Shown piece after piece: positions 10,919-23,000 of a stretch of 64,000 bases of DNA (positions are counted from its first letter, which is position 1; the number at the start of each line of letters is the position of its first letter). Source of the stretch: Mesodorylaimus sp. YZB2_4 (Eukaryota > Nematoda > Enoplea > Dorylaimida > Dorylaimidae); assembly GCA_030248295.1 (NCBI GenBank), contig JASANH010000913.1, positions 1-64,000 of the forward strand, read 5' to 3'. The notes below the pieces were generated by a model, which was given only the letters and a program-made list of their open reading frames with translations, made no database searches and was not told the origin of the DNA. A program made the position numbers and the translations under genes.

Positions 10919-11961
10919 CTGTAAACGTAGAACATTTCGTGCGTACAACATTTCGCGGTTGAGGCTCGCCACATTATTCGCGGGCACTACATTTCGCGGT
11001 GGTCAGCAGACATTAGGCGACTTACCCTTAGTTGGTCCGTGTGGAAACAGGTTAGCCGTGTGCGTCTTTTCCTTGTGAAAACCGGTTTTATGTTCACCTT
11101 CAGCGTCTAAGAACTGGTCTTTGTTCTAACCGCCGTAAATGGGTCTGTGGACCCAAGAAATAGACCAACTAAGGGTTAAAGACGAAGTACACTCTAGAAT
11201 CGATGTCGGAATATTGACAAATAAATATGATATTCAGATTCAGCACCCACGTATTATAGGGGTTAGCCAAAATTTTGGATCGCCATCTCAATTATTTAGG
11301 AAGTCGAAATTTTCATTTCCTAATGGTCCTCCCTTTGCAATCAAGAATTTCGACTTTTTTTACATAGGCGCTGGAGGTCCAGAATTTTGGCTACCCCCTA
11401 TAATACGTGGGTGCTGAATCGGAATATCATACTTTTTTTTCAATATTATAACATCGATTCTAGAGTGTACTTCGTCTTAGTAGGATTTTTTGTCAGACGC
11501 CAGCCGGCCTGGCGGCCCTTTGCATACTTCACTCTTTCTTGACCTTCCCACACTTAGGTCCGAATTTTTTTTGATTCGGTCGTCATGTATCGATTTGTCA
11601 CTGTTATTCGGTCAGAGAAGGAAAAAACCATCCAGCAGTCTGTTGCATTCAAAACGGTTGGAAAAATACAGGTATTGCTAAGTTCATGCTGTCTGACAGT
11701 GACGGACAGGATGAGGAAATCCAGTTTTGAGATATAAATATGCTAGTTTGAATTTTGGTGATTTGTAATTTCAATTATCGTTTATGATAGATCAGTTGTT
11801 CTTTCGACAAAACCATATGAAAAGGTGTAAAGTATAATAAAATGATGTTGATGTACTATATTTACTCATGTTTTGAGTCGCGGATACTACATTTCGCGGA
11901 TTTGGACCAGACCGCGAAAACCGCGAAATGTAATACACCGCGAAATGTTCTACGTTTACAG
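10919..11961. mobile_element. TIR DNA element with ACATTTCGCGG subterminal repeats
   Basis: The left end begins CTGTAAACGTAGAACATTT and the right end is its reverse complement (ending AAATGTTCTACGTTTACAG at 11961). TA flanks both sides (10917-10918, 11962-11963). Several 'acatttcgcgg' copies sit inside each end (about 10950-11005 left, 11885-11950 right), as expected for transposase-binding subterminal repeats. There is no transposase. It is 1,043 bp long, and a 300-bp MITE lies inside it. Likely a non-autonomous Tc1/mariner-like or comparable element. Confidence 0.75.
11179..11478. mobile_element. MITE with about 95-bp TIRs nested in the larger element
   Basis: Bases from 11179 (AAGACGAAGTACACTCTAG...) to about 11275 are repeated inverted from about 11385 to 11478, with a few mismatches. 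They share an internal block including 'cagcacccacgtattatagg'. The unpaired loop is about 110 bases. A clear target duplication was not identified. RNA from it would fold into a near-complete hairpin. Confidence 0.8.
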
Positions 11962-11996
11962 TACTATCCCACAGTTAGGGAGTAACCTTTGCTTCG

Positions 11997-12170
11997 TCAT
12001 GTCATGTCACACTTTATCCATAGCCAAGCACTATACAGCGCACTCGAGGGCTAAGCAACACATATTTGACAATCATTTTTTACCGAGGCGGGAGTCGAAC
12101 CCTCCCCTGTAAATGCGCACCCCGCGTGAGAGGCAGACGCTTTAACCCGCTAGGCCAGGACCCCGGCACC
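11997..12170 (-). mobile_element. tRNA-Leu-like SINE (family 1), - strand copy
   Basis: On the - strand the head reads 'ggcctagcgggttaaagcg' (A-box-like) and then 'agggttcgactcccgcc' (B box). It is followed by the family body ending in 'tatggataaagtgtgacatg'. The long variable-arm layout between the boxes recalls a tRNA-Leu or tRNA-Ser ancestor. Other copies: 16021-16199, 17151-17318, 37017-37192, 39815-39933, 53379-53556 and a fragment at 32467-32520. Confidence 0.85.
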
Positions 12171-12179
12171 TTATCGTTA

Positions 12180-14150
12180 GTGGAGCCTTCGTGTACCTTA
12201 TTGGAAATGGTGTGAATAGTTCAGAGTAAAAGAGTTCGGGAACGGTCGAGTTGCTTATGTGGGAAGAGTCGCCACATGAAGTGGTAGCAGAACTGTACGA
12301 TTATTGACCGATTCCTATTACAACCTAGCGTTTGGTTTCCGTTGGTATGAGGTCAGTTTTCTGCATTTTGCATGTTGCGTTTGCCACTTCCTTCCAGCAA
12401 GTACTGTAGTCTGTCCTCCTAGCTGGGAAAGAGCTCATCATGCGCCCTGTAGGAAACGAAGGGTTGGCTGCGGTTTCTTTCTACCTGGCCTTTTTTGGAC
12501 CGTTAGGCTAAGGCGTACGAGAGTCCGACGAAAGCAAAGAAGTGAGCTATGCTCTGTGTTCTGATACTGACCGTCCGTTTGGCTGTCGAACTTTTCTGAG
12601 CGACTGTGACGCCACCAATTCCGCTATTCCCTTCCACTGTTGAGGGCCACTTGGACGTCATAGTGATTTCCGTGTTTTGCTAGTCGCCACATAGTGCCTA
12701 CAACATTGGGGTATAGAAGATGCAGTCTCCATCTACAATATAGGTCTAACTTCTCGATCTAACCGCCTAAAAAAGGTCCATAAAATGGACCTGGGCGGAG
12801 GTGCTTAGGACTAGAGAACCCAAACCTTCTTACTAAAAAATGAAATAAAAATTTCCCCTTCCCACACCGTTCTCTAGTCCTGAGCCCTGACAGCATGTAA
12901 CAGACTCTCGTACCCGCTGGACTGGTTCGACATTTTCATGCGATACGGGTTGCGTGTGTAATAGGCATGGACTAGGCATGTGCTATGCCCTCTGGCCTAC
13001 TGTACACTGGCCTGTATGTGTGCACTGGTTCAGGGAACCGGTCCGCCTCTCCTAAGTCGGGGCCAGCACGAGAGCGAGGTCGAGGTCGAGTGACTGGTCT
13101 GATTGCAGACATCGGTTGAGAACTAGTCTTGAGTGTCTGATCTGAACTTGCTCTGTGAGCACTTCGGGCTGAGGTCCGTCAGAACCGCTTTGACGGCCGA
13201 CACGTGCGGCTGCTCCCCGCATTGTGAGTCTACACGGCCTTATTGGTGTGGGACAGTAAACGTATCAATAAGCGTCCGTGGACTGCGTGGGTTGGTTCCT
13301 GGCTTGAGCCATCCTCTGGTCAGCCCTAGCCTGACCTAGGGCGAGCCAAGGTTTGACGTGTATGAGCTGAATTAGTCATTACTAGTCTGTCTCATACTTT
13401 GTGCACTGGACATTTGAACGGCACACACTCATAATACGTCCATTTTGGACTTCAACAACCACCTATACAATATGCACTCCCAGCGTGACCATAGTTGCAC
13501 TCCGCACAGTCGACTGTCCAATTACCGACTCCACGGCCGACTTAAGACACCAACAAAAATACGCTATATACCTATACTGTTGAACAAATATACATCTTGT
13601 AAGTGCAAACAGAGATCTCTAATTCTGTCTATGTAGTAAACTGGTGCCTAGTTAAACATATGCTTTCCCTACATGGTGGGTGTGTTTGTAGTATCATTTA
13701 TAGTGCCCAGGTCCCCTAACATCATCCACGAGAGTTATCACCCTCATTCTATGTATCCTTTGCCAACAAAACACGTATCAGGCCCAAAATAGTATCAAAA
13801 GACAAAAAATAATTGAAAAATCTGTAGTTCGCACCCAATTTTTAAATGTCACCCTTGAACGCAAAGTTCAACAAAATAGTCCCCATATTTTTCTCCCCTT
13901 AACCAGCCCAAATCTTATCCGATAGCATGAAGCCATCTTTGTCCCCATTTTCCCCAAGACCATCGACAAAATTCTCTCTCTCAAAATTCTCTCCTAAGCC
14001 CAATTTTTCAAAGGTTATCCTCATTTTGTAGAGCGAAAAATTCTCTACAAAGTTCATGTCTTAAATAATTATGTCATCACTAAAAATTTCGAGAAAACAC
14101 TGATCATAAACTTCCCTCGCTGCCATCCGCCGCCTTTCCTTCAACACGTA
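12180..14150. other. Unassigned interval between repeats and the 14.3-kb gene
   Basis: Apart from the foldback at about 12765-12890, only short ORFs without recognisable motifs were found. Confidence 0.4.
12765..12892. repeat. Small foldback (MITE-like) repeat, copy 1
   Basis: The words 'cttaggactagagaac' and 'gttctctagtcctgag' face each other, and a short hairpin 'aggtccataaaatggacct' lies at the left end. A diverged second copy is at about 48165-48292 ('cgtccataaaaatagacc', 'gtgcttaggaatag', 'tattcctaaaccctga'). Confidence 0.6.
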
Positions 14151-14257
14151 CGCAACAAACCCGCGTGTTATACTGCCGCCATTTGCACCGAGTTGCACCG
14201 GTCCCTCCACTATGTTTTCCACAGGGCTCGCACGCAAAACATACGCCCCCCTCGCCT

Positions 14258-15187
14258 ATGGCGGTAGTCTCTATTCCTAAGATGATCGGTAAGAAGGCCA
14301 TCCTTAGTGACGCTCGTGTCCGCCCCAAGCGAAAAAAAACCCGAAAAAATTATTCACGGCTCACCTTCCTCGCCCATCGCCTGCACTGTGTTCTCAGAAA
14401 GCCACTTCTATTACAGCCTGGACCTAACCGTGGAAAAATGTGGCTAGGAATCAAGAAATCTACCAGCTACGATACACTACGCGAAAACGGTCCAGAACAC
14501 CATGTAACCTATCTGAAGAACAAGCCTGGCGAGTGCGGTTACTTGTACAGGGGTTATCACACTTATAATGATGCAGCTAACAGTCAGACAGAAGACTATA
14601 TAGGTGAAAACGAATTTCGAAGAGGCAGGCGCACTGGCTTATATTGGGTCACGTGCAATCAAAGGCTGGAAGATGATTCGATCTACGACTCCATGATTGG
14701 ACGACACATGGTTGGCTGCGAGTTTGACGAGCCCCAAGATTGTGTGCAGGAACTGATCAGAGATCAATGCAAGTACTCGCAGTTGCACGACTACTGCATG
14801 GTTGCTGGAAATTACAGGGTTGTCAAAGAGCGAACGGTGCCCAGATTTTCCAAACCCTGCCGCCTAAACTCCACTTACCGCACAAGTGACGTTCCCTGCG
14901 AGAAACGCTACCATTCCATGTGCAAGCAGGACTGCGCTTACGGTTGGACTGACGAGACCGAGTGCTTCGTGGAAGAGGGCGGGGAAAAATACAAGTGCAC
15001 GGCCAGCGATGGCATAGGCATGGTCTGGCAAAGATTGAATGTCACCATTCGCGGAGCGTATGGGGGCGTGCCCTGTCCGAATGAAACCCTGCGACTCGGT
15101 GATTGCTTGTGCAAAGCTAGCCATGCAAACGTGGAAAAGATGATCATGATGACTCTGATTTTAATAGTTTTTGTAGCTTCATACTGA
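14258..15187 (+). CDS. Cysteine-rich secreted or membrane-anchored protein (probable 3' exon)
   Basis: An uninterrupted frame runs to TGA at 15185-15187. The first ATG is 14258, but a better reading is a 3' exon starting at 14417 after acceptor 'ctattacag' (phase 0), which is followed by 'MWLGIKK'. The protein has many cysteines. Its C-terminal part ('GWTDETEC', then 'AYGGVPCPNETLRLGDC') resembles the second half of a thrombospondin type-1 repeat (G-G-x-x-C-P ... C), though the first WxxW is weak. It ends in a hydrophobic stretch ('MIMMTLILIVFVASY') that fits a GPI signal or tail anchor. The family is tentative and upstream exons were not found. Confidence 0.5.
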   Translation: MAVVSIPKMIGKKAILSDARVRPKRKKTRKNYSRLTFLAHRLHCVLRKPLLLQPGPNRGKMWLGIKKSTSYDTLRENGPEHHVTYLKNKPGECGYLYRGYHTYNDAANSQTEDYIGENEFRRGRRTGLYWVTCNQRLEDDSIYDSMIGRHMVGCEFDEPQDCVQELIRDQCKYSQLHDYCMVAGNYRVVKERTVPRFSKPCRLNSTYRTSDVPCEKRYHSMCKQDCAYGWTDETECFVEEGGEKYKCTASDGIGMVWQRLNVTIRGAYGGVPCPNETLRLGDCLCKASHANVEKMIMMTLILIVFVASY

Positions 15188-15282
15188 TATCTGAAAACGA
15201 ATTTCATGATCAGCTCCAAGCCTATTAGTGATTTTATTTGCTCATTGTAATTGTTCGACACCTAAGAACTTTTGACCTTAAC

Positions 15283-15342
15283 GTTTTTAGGGGGTTTTAA
15301 GGTTAGGGGGTTAAAAGGGGGGGTTAGGGGGTTAAAAGCGCG
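15283..15342 (+). repeat. G-rich TTAGGGGG-type repeat
   Basis: Four to five near-tandem units of 'ggttagggggttaaaa' lie about 100 bases after the stop of the cysteine-rich gene. G runs of 5-7 could form a G-quadruplex. The units resemble but do not equal a telomere hexamer. Confidence 0.65.
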
Positions 15343-16020
15343 AATAGCGCAGCTGTAACTGCGGAGACTTCAAAATATCGCATGCATGTAGAGGACTTGT
15401 GCTCGTGGGCTGATATCACAAGTGAATATTTGAATGTTCGTCAGTCTTGGCCCTTGGAAAAGTTCTGTCTGGTTCGATGCGCTGAAGTAGGGTGAGTTCA
15501 GTTCTCCGGCACATTAATTTGCCTCATCAATAGAACCGTGTCTTCACCAGGCTCATTTCTTTTTCTGTCGCAGGTGGCGAGGCACGATAGCGGCAAAACC
15601 CTTCCGCAGTGAAAAGAGGTAATCGATGTCAAAATGTCCTTCGAGTAAAACCCCTCATACGCATTTAAACATATAATAACATTACAAACTGCGGTCAGCG
15701 AAATCTGCTGCGCAGGGGGTAGTATCCAGCGCAGCCGCACGGCGGAAGATATAATTTGCAAAATTTGGTAAAAAAACTTACTGACGATGTAATTAGGGGA
15801 GGAGGCTAATGCGTGTCCGCTTTCTTACCCAGAAGAGAGAAGTAAAAATGTAAAAACTGCACCAATTGACAGAGAAAGAAAAACTACACGAATGCACAAC
15901 ACCTAGCCATATTTCCTCTCCTGCTCTCAAGGCAGGCTGACATGCTTTGCACCGCTTGCTTCTTCAGAAAACGCGAGCAGTCCAGTCGTCTCAACAAACA
16001 CCACAACCAAAGGGTCTGTT

Positions 16021-16199
16021 ATCATGTTTTGTTATGTTATACTTTATCCATAGTCAAGCACTATACAGCGCACTCGTGGACTACGGAACACATAATTGGC
16101 AATTTTCACCCAAGCGGGAGTCGAACCCTGTAAGTGAGCACCCAGCGTGGGAGGCGGACGCCTTAACACGCTAGGCCACGACCCAGGTAGCCCAGAAGA
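16021..16199 (-). mobile_element. tRNA-Leu-like SINE (family 1)
   Basis: On the - strand: 'tggcctagcgtgttaaggcg' head, 'agggttcgactcccgct' B box, then the body and 'tatggataaagtataaca'. The internal variable segment differs slightly from the other copies. Confidence 0.85.
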
Positions 16200-17150
16200 G
16201 AGAACAAGGTTTCGTATGAGCCAACGTATTGCTTCGTATTACTGTGAGTGAACGATGAGCTACTGCAGTCGCGCCGCAAAAACCTGTGCTACCGACGACG
16301 GTGATAGAGTTGATTTGTGATGTCCTCAATCACACTGGATCTAATAGCGTTGAATCCATCCATGCGCATCCGACCTGAAGGTCACATTTATCGCTCGAAA
16401 CGACAGATCAATATGATCATCGTGCAAGGTCAGCGATCAGTATGCTTGCATGCATATCGTCAAAGTACAAAGTCTAAAAGGCTGCCAATGTCATTTGCCT
16501 TTCTACATTTTCCCTGCAAGAAATTTTGATCTATATTTTGCATTTGTTTTTCCACCAAGAGTTGCTTGAAAAAGATGGAAACGCAATGCTCAGAGTCAGA
16601 ACTGGGGGATCTTACAAAAAATGTTTGTCAAAGAACTTATTGCGCGACCTACACAGCACTTATAATCAGAGAAACCACATTGCATGTTTTAAGGAAATAA
16701 GATCAGTTAGGTGCTTATGTATGAACTGATGTGAACACTAAGCAGGATGTTTTCGCCATGCCCTTGACTGCGAGTATATGCATGCTCAGTCAAGGCGTGG
16801 TTTTCACCCTGCACCCACATTGATCGTCCCTAATCTTCGCTCTTCGAACAAGCTTATTACTAACCAGCAGTGCCCAAAGCGATGTCAATTCTCCAAATCC
16901 TTTTCTCACTCTGAACAAACAACTATGATCAAAGTTCAGAGAAAACGTGTCCCATCAAAAAGAAACATGTTAGTGAGATTGCGACTTCGATACCCAAATA
17001 TTGCGGCTGGATTAGCCAAAATGAGTTTCGACACAAGGCCGTCTATGTCCGAGTTCGACATGAGGGATATTCTGATGGCAATATAGTAAGTTGGATACTT
17101 TAAGGACAGTAGAATTTTTGCTAACAGTTGCGATGTACAATACATTCTCG

Positions 17151-17318
17151 TGTCATCACATACTTTTTCCCACAGCCAAGCGCTATACAGCGCACTCAAA
17201 GTCCATGGATGATCGACAATGATTGTTTAACCAGGCGGGAGTCGAACCCTTTCTTGTAAATGGGCACCCATCGTGAGAGGCAGACGCGTTTACCACTTGA
17301 CCACAATCCTGGCAGCCT
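17151..17318 (-). mobile_element. tRNA-Leu-like SINE (family 1), more diverged
   Basis: B box 'agggttcgactcccgcc' and the shared 'gcgctgtatagcgcttggct' body are clear on the - strand. The A-box region ('tggtcaagtggtaaacg') is more changed than in other copies. Confidence 0.8.
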
Positions 17319-19799
17319 ATTCTTATCTAGTCCATAATGCTGTGGTTCTTTCTCTCCCTTTCGTGCAAAACGCATGCGAAGGAGAGAGTCGATCTTTCAC
17401 TGAAGCAGTTTGTTTTAAGAGAACGTTGTAAAATCAAACAATGCCAACATACTTTGGAAAAATGTGTACCAAATACAAAAGATTCAAAATTTTACTCCAT
17501 AATTTTGGAAGTAAGCAAGAAACACTTCCAGCAGAATACTGTTCCTTAGCTTAGGGGAAGGCTCTTATCGACAGCAAATATATAGGCTGACAAACCATAA
17601 ATTTGACACCGTATAGATACGCTTCCAGGATTTATCGGTCAGGGGCAAAGCCAAGTGAGCAAAAAAAAAATTGGATTATGAAGATCCTTGATAATGATAT
17701 TATCCAGTATAGTATTCACTTTTTTGGTTCTTTATAAGCTGTAAGAATTATCCAAATAATCCCTTAAAGTGAAACTGATCATATCTATATCATGTCTTCA
17801 TCAGTCATACACACTACAGTATCAGTCATATCTCTTCAGTCTCTAGCTTTAATCTTCCATCTAAATACAATCCCTTTCAAATTATAGTTTTCCATACCTG
17901 AAAAATCACAGCGGAAAACGCAGCTCTTACTCATCACCCCTCGCCCCGCTATCCACCATTGTACTCTTTGAATAGTCAGTCGCAGGACGCTAATCATCTT
18001 TACGAGGTGCCAACTTCCTATTAGCACTTTGGCAATGATCATTTGCGGTGATAAACGATAAGTGAGCGGGTGCTCATTCAGTGACTCGCATTCTTTCTGC
18101 ATTCTAAGTGCACACCCAAAATTAAGTTTTAGATGCAGCTGACTGCTTTTTCATCTCGCACCAGCATCGGACGTGTGCTTGTTATAGAGTGTCATTACTT
18201 ATGATGACGTGCGCATTCTTGGCACTTTGAAAAGCTGAGAGTGGCAGGAAATAGGCTTCTCTAGTTATGTCTAGGCAATATTCGTATATAGATGAGAAAA
18301 TGATGACTTTTCCCAGCTTTCTTTCTGAACACGATGAACAAGGGCTGAAGAAGGGGGCGAAGAGAAAAAGAATGAAGGGCTGGTGCAAGCTAGTGACGAG
18401 GATGAGCGAGACAACTGGCGCTGGTGGATCTTCTTCTGCCAATCTTAGAATTGGGTTGGTCGAAATTGAAAGGAAACTGCTGACTGCTAGCGGCCAGCTT
18501 TTCCTTTTTCCTCTTCCCGACCTCGACAACGAATGATGATGGGTCCAAGTTGAACGTTGCCTTGCCTGGCTCGGCCTGTTCGCTTGCTTGTTGGTGTGTG
18601 CAAAACGGATGGGCTTTGGAAGAGAATCGGATGGTTGAAATCTTGGCGTGCCTGTTTTGTGAAAAGTTACTAAAACGCACCGCACCACATTCACTAACTG
18701 ACTAAGACTAAAGCCCATCCCTACTTGTGTAATCGTTGCAAAACGAGCCGAACTTTGCTTCTTAATTTTCTCTACCACATTTTCTAAAAACTTCTTCGTG
18801 GGTTCAAGTCGGAGGGCAAGGCATCGAGTCGGGGCGCGCGGGCCATGCTCGTCTAAAAACCTAATCCCCGCCCCCAATCCCGTCGAACAACGTACGCTTA
18901 TGACAGTCTAAAAAACACGGACGGGTGCGGTTGGTTTTGGAGGTGGCAGCCAATTGCCATCCACCTATTGTTATTGGTGCAAGAAATTGTTGAACCAGCA
19001 ACTCAAACTTCGTCAAGCCGCCGACACTTCGCGCCTCGGATTGTAGACATAGTGTCTGATTACCGTCCCGCACTCAATTTGGAGTCGTCATCATTGGGAT
19101 TGTCATCACTCGCCTCCTCCCAACATCGACTGACACGAGCCCTTATGCCCAACCTGTCGGAAATTTAATAATGAACTCGTGAAGAAAAGGTTTTCTTATG
19201 CAATCGAAGGTTTTTACGTTCTTCCGAATCAGAAGCTACGGCCCCTCGTCGAGTGCTCTTTGCTCATTTCCTTCCTTTCCCATCATTTCCAAAGTGGATT
19301 TTAAGCTGCCCGCCTAGAAAATCCATACGACCCGATTCTAAGTCGAGACACGCTGCTGTGGCGTTAAAGACTTTAAAACTTACCTATTTTACGTATTTCT
19401 TATTCTCGAAAAGAATTCTTTCCAAATTGGGACAACATAATCTCAATTAATCCTCCTCAACAAACCTCTTCGCCGCCTAGGCTTGTCTTAAAGATTTTTT
19501 GCCTTTGGAGTCTTTTTCTATCGACTTTTGCCTTACTCCATTTAAAATTTTGGCTAACCAAACAAAAAAGAAAGCGGTTGCCGATAAGAAAATTTCGTAC
19601 AAGCAATTCATTTTTTCCTTGGTTTTTTCGATTTGTTTGACAAAAATTTGTAACTTTATCCTCAAGTTTGGAGTTTGAATATTGACAATATTTACTGACA
19701 AGTTTTGGTGCAAATGTGCGAGTGTCGTCGCATGGCTTACATTACAAGAAAATTCTAGTAATTGGATCCGAGTTGTTGGTGGTGGATTTTTCTCGAATA

Positions 19800-20020
19800 A
19801 TGTCGACCAAATCATTTCGAGATCGTTTGCGACGTTCATTACGAAGTTCTACTTCGAGTGCCACGAGCAGTGGTGGTGCTTTGAGTACTTCCGTAACCAG
19901 TCGTAAGATCAGTCGTCGTGGTAGTATTTTTGATTTGTTGTATTTACTAAGACGCGGTTCATCGACCAAAATCGACAGCCATAAACCAGTTGACCAACAT
20001 ACTCCAACTGATAAGGCCAG
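19800..20020 (+). CDS. Alternative first coding exon (1a) of the TMC gene
   Basis: The ATG at 19800 opens 73 codons plus 2 bases, ending at a GTAGGT donor (20021). The peptide is Ser/Arg-rich ('SLRSSTSSATSSGG', 'SIFDLLYLLRRGS'). The phase (2) matches the acceptor of TMC exon 2 at 25465 (AG + C makes Ser, followed by EQE). Exon 1b at 23508-23797 has a similar Ser/Arg-rich peptide and the same phase. This suggests two promoters or mutually exclusive first exons. The link to TMC is inferred from phase and composition; no transcript was seen. Confidence 0.5.
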
Positions 20021-23000
20021 GTAGGTGTTTTTCAGATTTATCAAAAACCTTTCGCGAATCTTGTTTTAAACTTTGTCTGCAGAAAATTTATTTGGACAGT
20101 CCAAAATGTCAAACACGTTTTGTTATTACTTTTTATCAAAAAATTTTGTGTGTACACCTGACAATCTACGCAGTTTACCCAGGCTACTCTACAGAACTTT
20201 GGGTGTTTGTTATCTACAACAGGAACTTCTCTTTTCTGAGTACCCCACTTTTGAGCCTGCCACTTGTGCACACGCCACGTTTTTTTAGTGATTTTTACCA
20301 AAATAGAATGAAAAAAACTTTTCTATCACTGCTGCAAAATATGGAGGAGCTTATGGAAATTCCGAAAGTACTATTTATTATCACACATTTTAGCTTTTTT
20401 TCGTCATTGTGACCGCATTTCAAACACCAAAATCGTCACTAAAACTTTTCCCAACAATAAGCTAAAATGCATATATCTTATCATTTTTCAGTTTTAAAAC
20501 CAGAAAACTAGAACAAACGGCAGCGTTTTTTAGGGCTAGTGAAAAACATGATGAGTTTTCAGAGAATGCATAGTTTGGGGCTCTGACGTTGTAGCAGACC
20601 TTTGACGTCAGTTCAGGAAATATGTTGGGAGAATGAATCATTGTTTCGCTTTTGCCTTTTTATGTTTGCTAATCAGGGAAGCAAAAAGCTAAACTTCTAT
20701 TTTCTGCATGTTACCTCACATGATTGTTTTTCGAGGTGTTTCCGTTGCTGGTGCACACATTCTGCTCTCGCAAATTTGGCTGTGCTGCTGGAGAAATCTC
20801 TAAAAAAGTGAGACCTCAGCCGCTGGAACACTTCTTTGCAAAATCTGATTACAAACAAGAACCAATAAAAAATTTTTACTTTAGATGAAAAAATTATTAA
20901 AAGATTTATGGGTGCCAAGTTAGGCTTACATCGTTTTCGATGAGCAAATGGTGGGTTAAGTTTCAGTTGCAACACATTTTTTGCATACCGACCGAGGTTT
21001 ACGGATTTTTCAAAACCGGATCAGTTTCGCTACTGCGACAGACGTGAAATTTTTCGCGGCTCGTTTTCAGGTTGTAAAATTTTCAAGATTAGATTATATG
21101 TTTGCTAGTATTTCAGTGACATGCGCACTCAGCATGCAAAAAACTTCATCAAGGTTTCTGAAAATATCTAATCAATTATGCTGCAGGCCTACTGCCAGCT
21201 GAAATTTTTTGATAAAGAAGTTCTAGACCTTGATAATCTAACTTTCTAGCTTACCCTTTTTTTAAAAAGAAGTATATAAAAAATCATAATTGCGAAACAT
21301 TAGCGTGATTCTGGATGTATTCTTAAACTACTTTTTGACTTTCTGGCTTTACAAAAACTATTATTTCAGGCTTTAAATGTTTTTGACGTTGAAGAATGAA
21401 GCCTGCGATAATAAATCAGGCTTTTTGCATATGTACATACACCCAACAATCTACACAGTTTACACTGCAGTCTAGCGATCACCACATCACGGAACTTTAT
21501 AGACCGTTCCACAGTTTCCAAAATAGTAAGTAAGAATTCTCCAATTTGTGACCGCATATAGCAAATATAAATATATTCATCCGCTCGTTGAATACGGGGA
21601 GAAAGGTTAGTGTGCTATAAAGCGCTGCAGCGACGAGCGCGGGAAATTTAAAAGTACATGCTGGCATAAACTGTGAATTGGCTTATTATACAATAAGGTG
21701 TTGCCTCATATTTATGCCTCAAATTTCAGTATATTTCCGAGTTCACTTAAACACAATCAGCCTCGAAATGCAAAAAATAATGTGCGGCTTAACATGAAAT
21801 TTTTTAGCGTATAAGCAGTGTGTTTTGTGATAAACAATTACGGCATATTTATCGTCCTTTATTTTCATATTCATGCATCACCGCATCACCAATCGGTATG
21901 GGCAGTCGAGGGCGAAGGGAGAAATTATACAAGAAATTGTTTCCCTGTCTCGAACTCGAACTCCGCCTAACCCATTAGTCCAAGGGTCACACTGAAAAAT
22001 TTTTTCTGCTGGAGCGTTAATCAACCATTTTTTTCTCTTCTGACAGTTTGCTGTCGAAGTGGATGGGTTTGGATCATACCAAAGACTGGCGTAGATCATG
22101 CAGCGCCAAAGACGTCTTTGGCGCTGCATGATCCACGCCAGTCACAAAACTGGACCCACTGTACATCGCGTCTGTCGCTCCCTGGGTTCACTGTGTCACA
22201 GAATGTGTGTTTGCGTGCTGGCGTTGACTGTCAGCGACTGCATGCTGTTTCAGAGTAGACATTTATGTTTATGCCATACGTATAGAATTTTTCAGCAGGA
22301 GTCACTGATAAAGAAGTCGCTTTTGAAGAACCTAGAAATCTTCTGCCCCACCAATTTTCTTCTTTATTGCACCTAAAAATATTTGAACTTCTTGAGAACG
22401 GTTCTTAAACCCTCAAAATGTAAGCGTAAATTGTTCAAGTCCTATTGGCCATGTTTCTCGTTCGGACGGTCCTAAATTGACGCAAGTTTGGCATCGGTTT
22501 GCGGTCGACAATTTACGCGGACTGCCTATTTGCCACGGCATATTTAAAAGTATTCAAATATTTTTCACCATTTGTGAGCGGCTAGCTTTTTAGTCGAACT
22601 AACTAGCAACTTCGAAGGCGATGATGATGATTGAAGAAATATTTCATCGCTCGCATCACGTCCTTGCCTCGGAACAAATCGTTTGACATGTCGGCGCGTG
22701 TAAGAGAAGTCTGAGGAGTGAAACTTTCAAGAAATGGTTCCCTTCGTCAAAAGTGGACTTGTCAGCAAAGTTAGGCCCAACTGTTGCACATAATTGCATT
22801 AGAATAGTCGAGACCGTTGTTGGCGTTTTCACAAAATTTTCATTCTTGTTTCGAAAGGGTGCTAGCACTAGCTGTAGTCGGCCTTATCGTTCTAAGCCCA
22901 ATGCAATTGCACAAACGGGCGCGGCACATTCTTCTGGCTTCTCGTTCCATTGTGACATTTCGCTTGACTGGATTTGATGGCTGTCTAAGATACGCCACCC

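Larger units (their letters stand above)
15350..19790. other. Interval without a supported gene (SINEs at 16.0 and 17.2 kb)
   Basis: The longest open frame is 231 codons on the - strand (18182-18877). It has no recognisable domain and overlaps a + strand frame, so it is not called. Short frames at 16.3-17.1 kb are likewise unassigned. Part of this interval may be promoter or 5' region of the TMC gene. Confidence 0.4.

Noticed and set aside
18182-18877. 231-codon open frame on the - strand
   Set aside because: No signal peptide, domain, splice-site support or homologous copy; it overlaps another open frame on the + strand. Probably chance.
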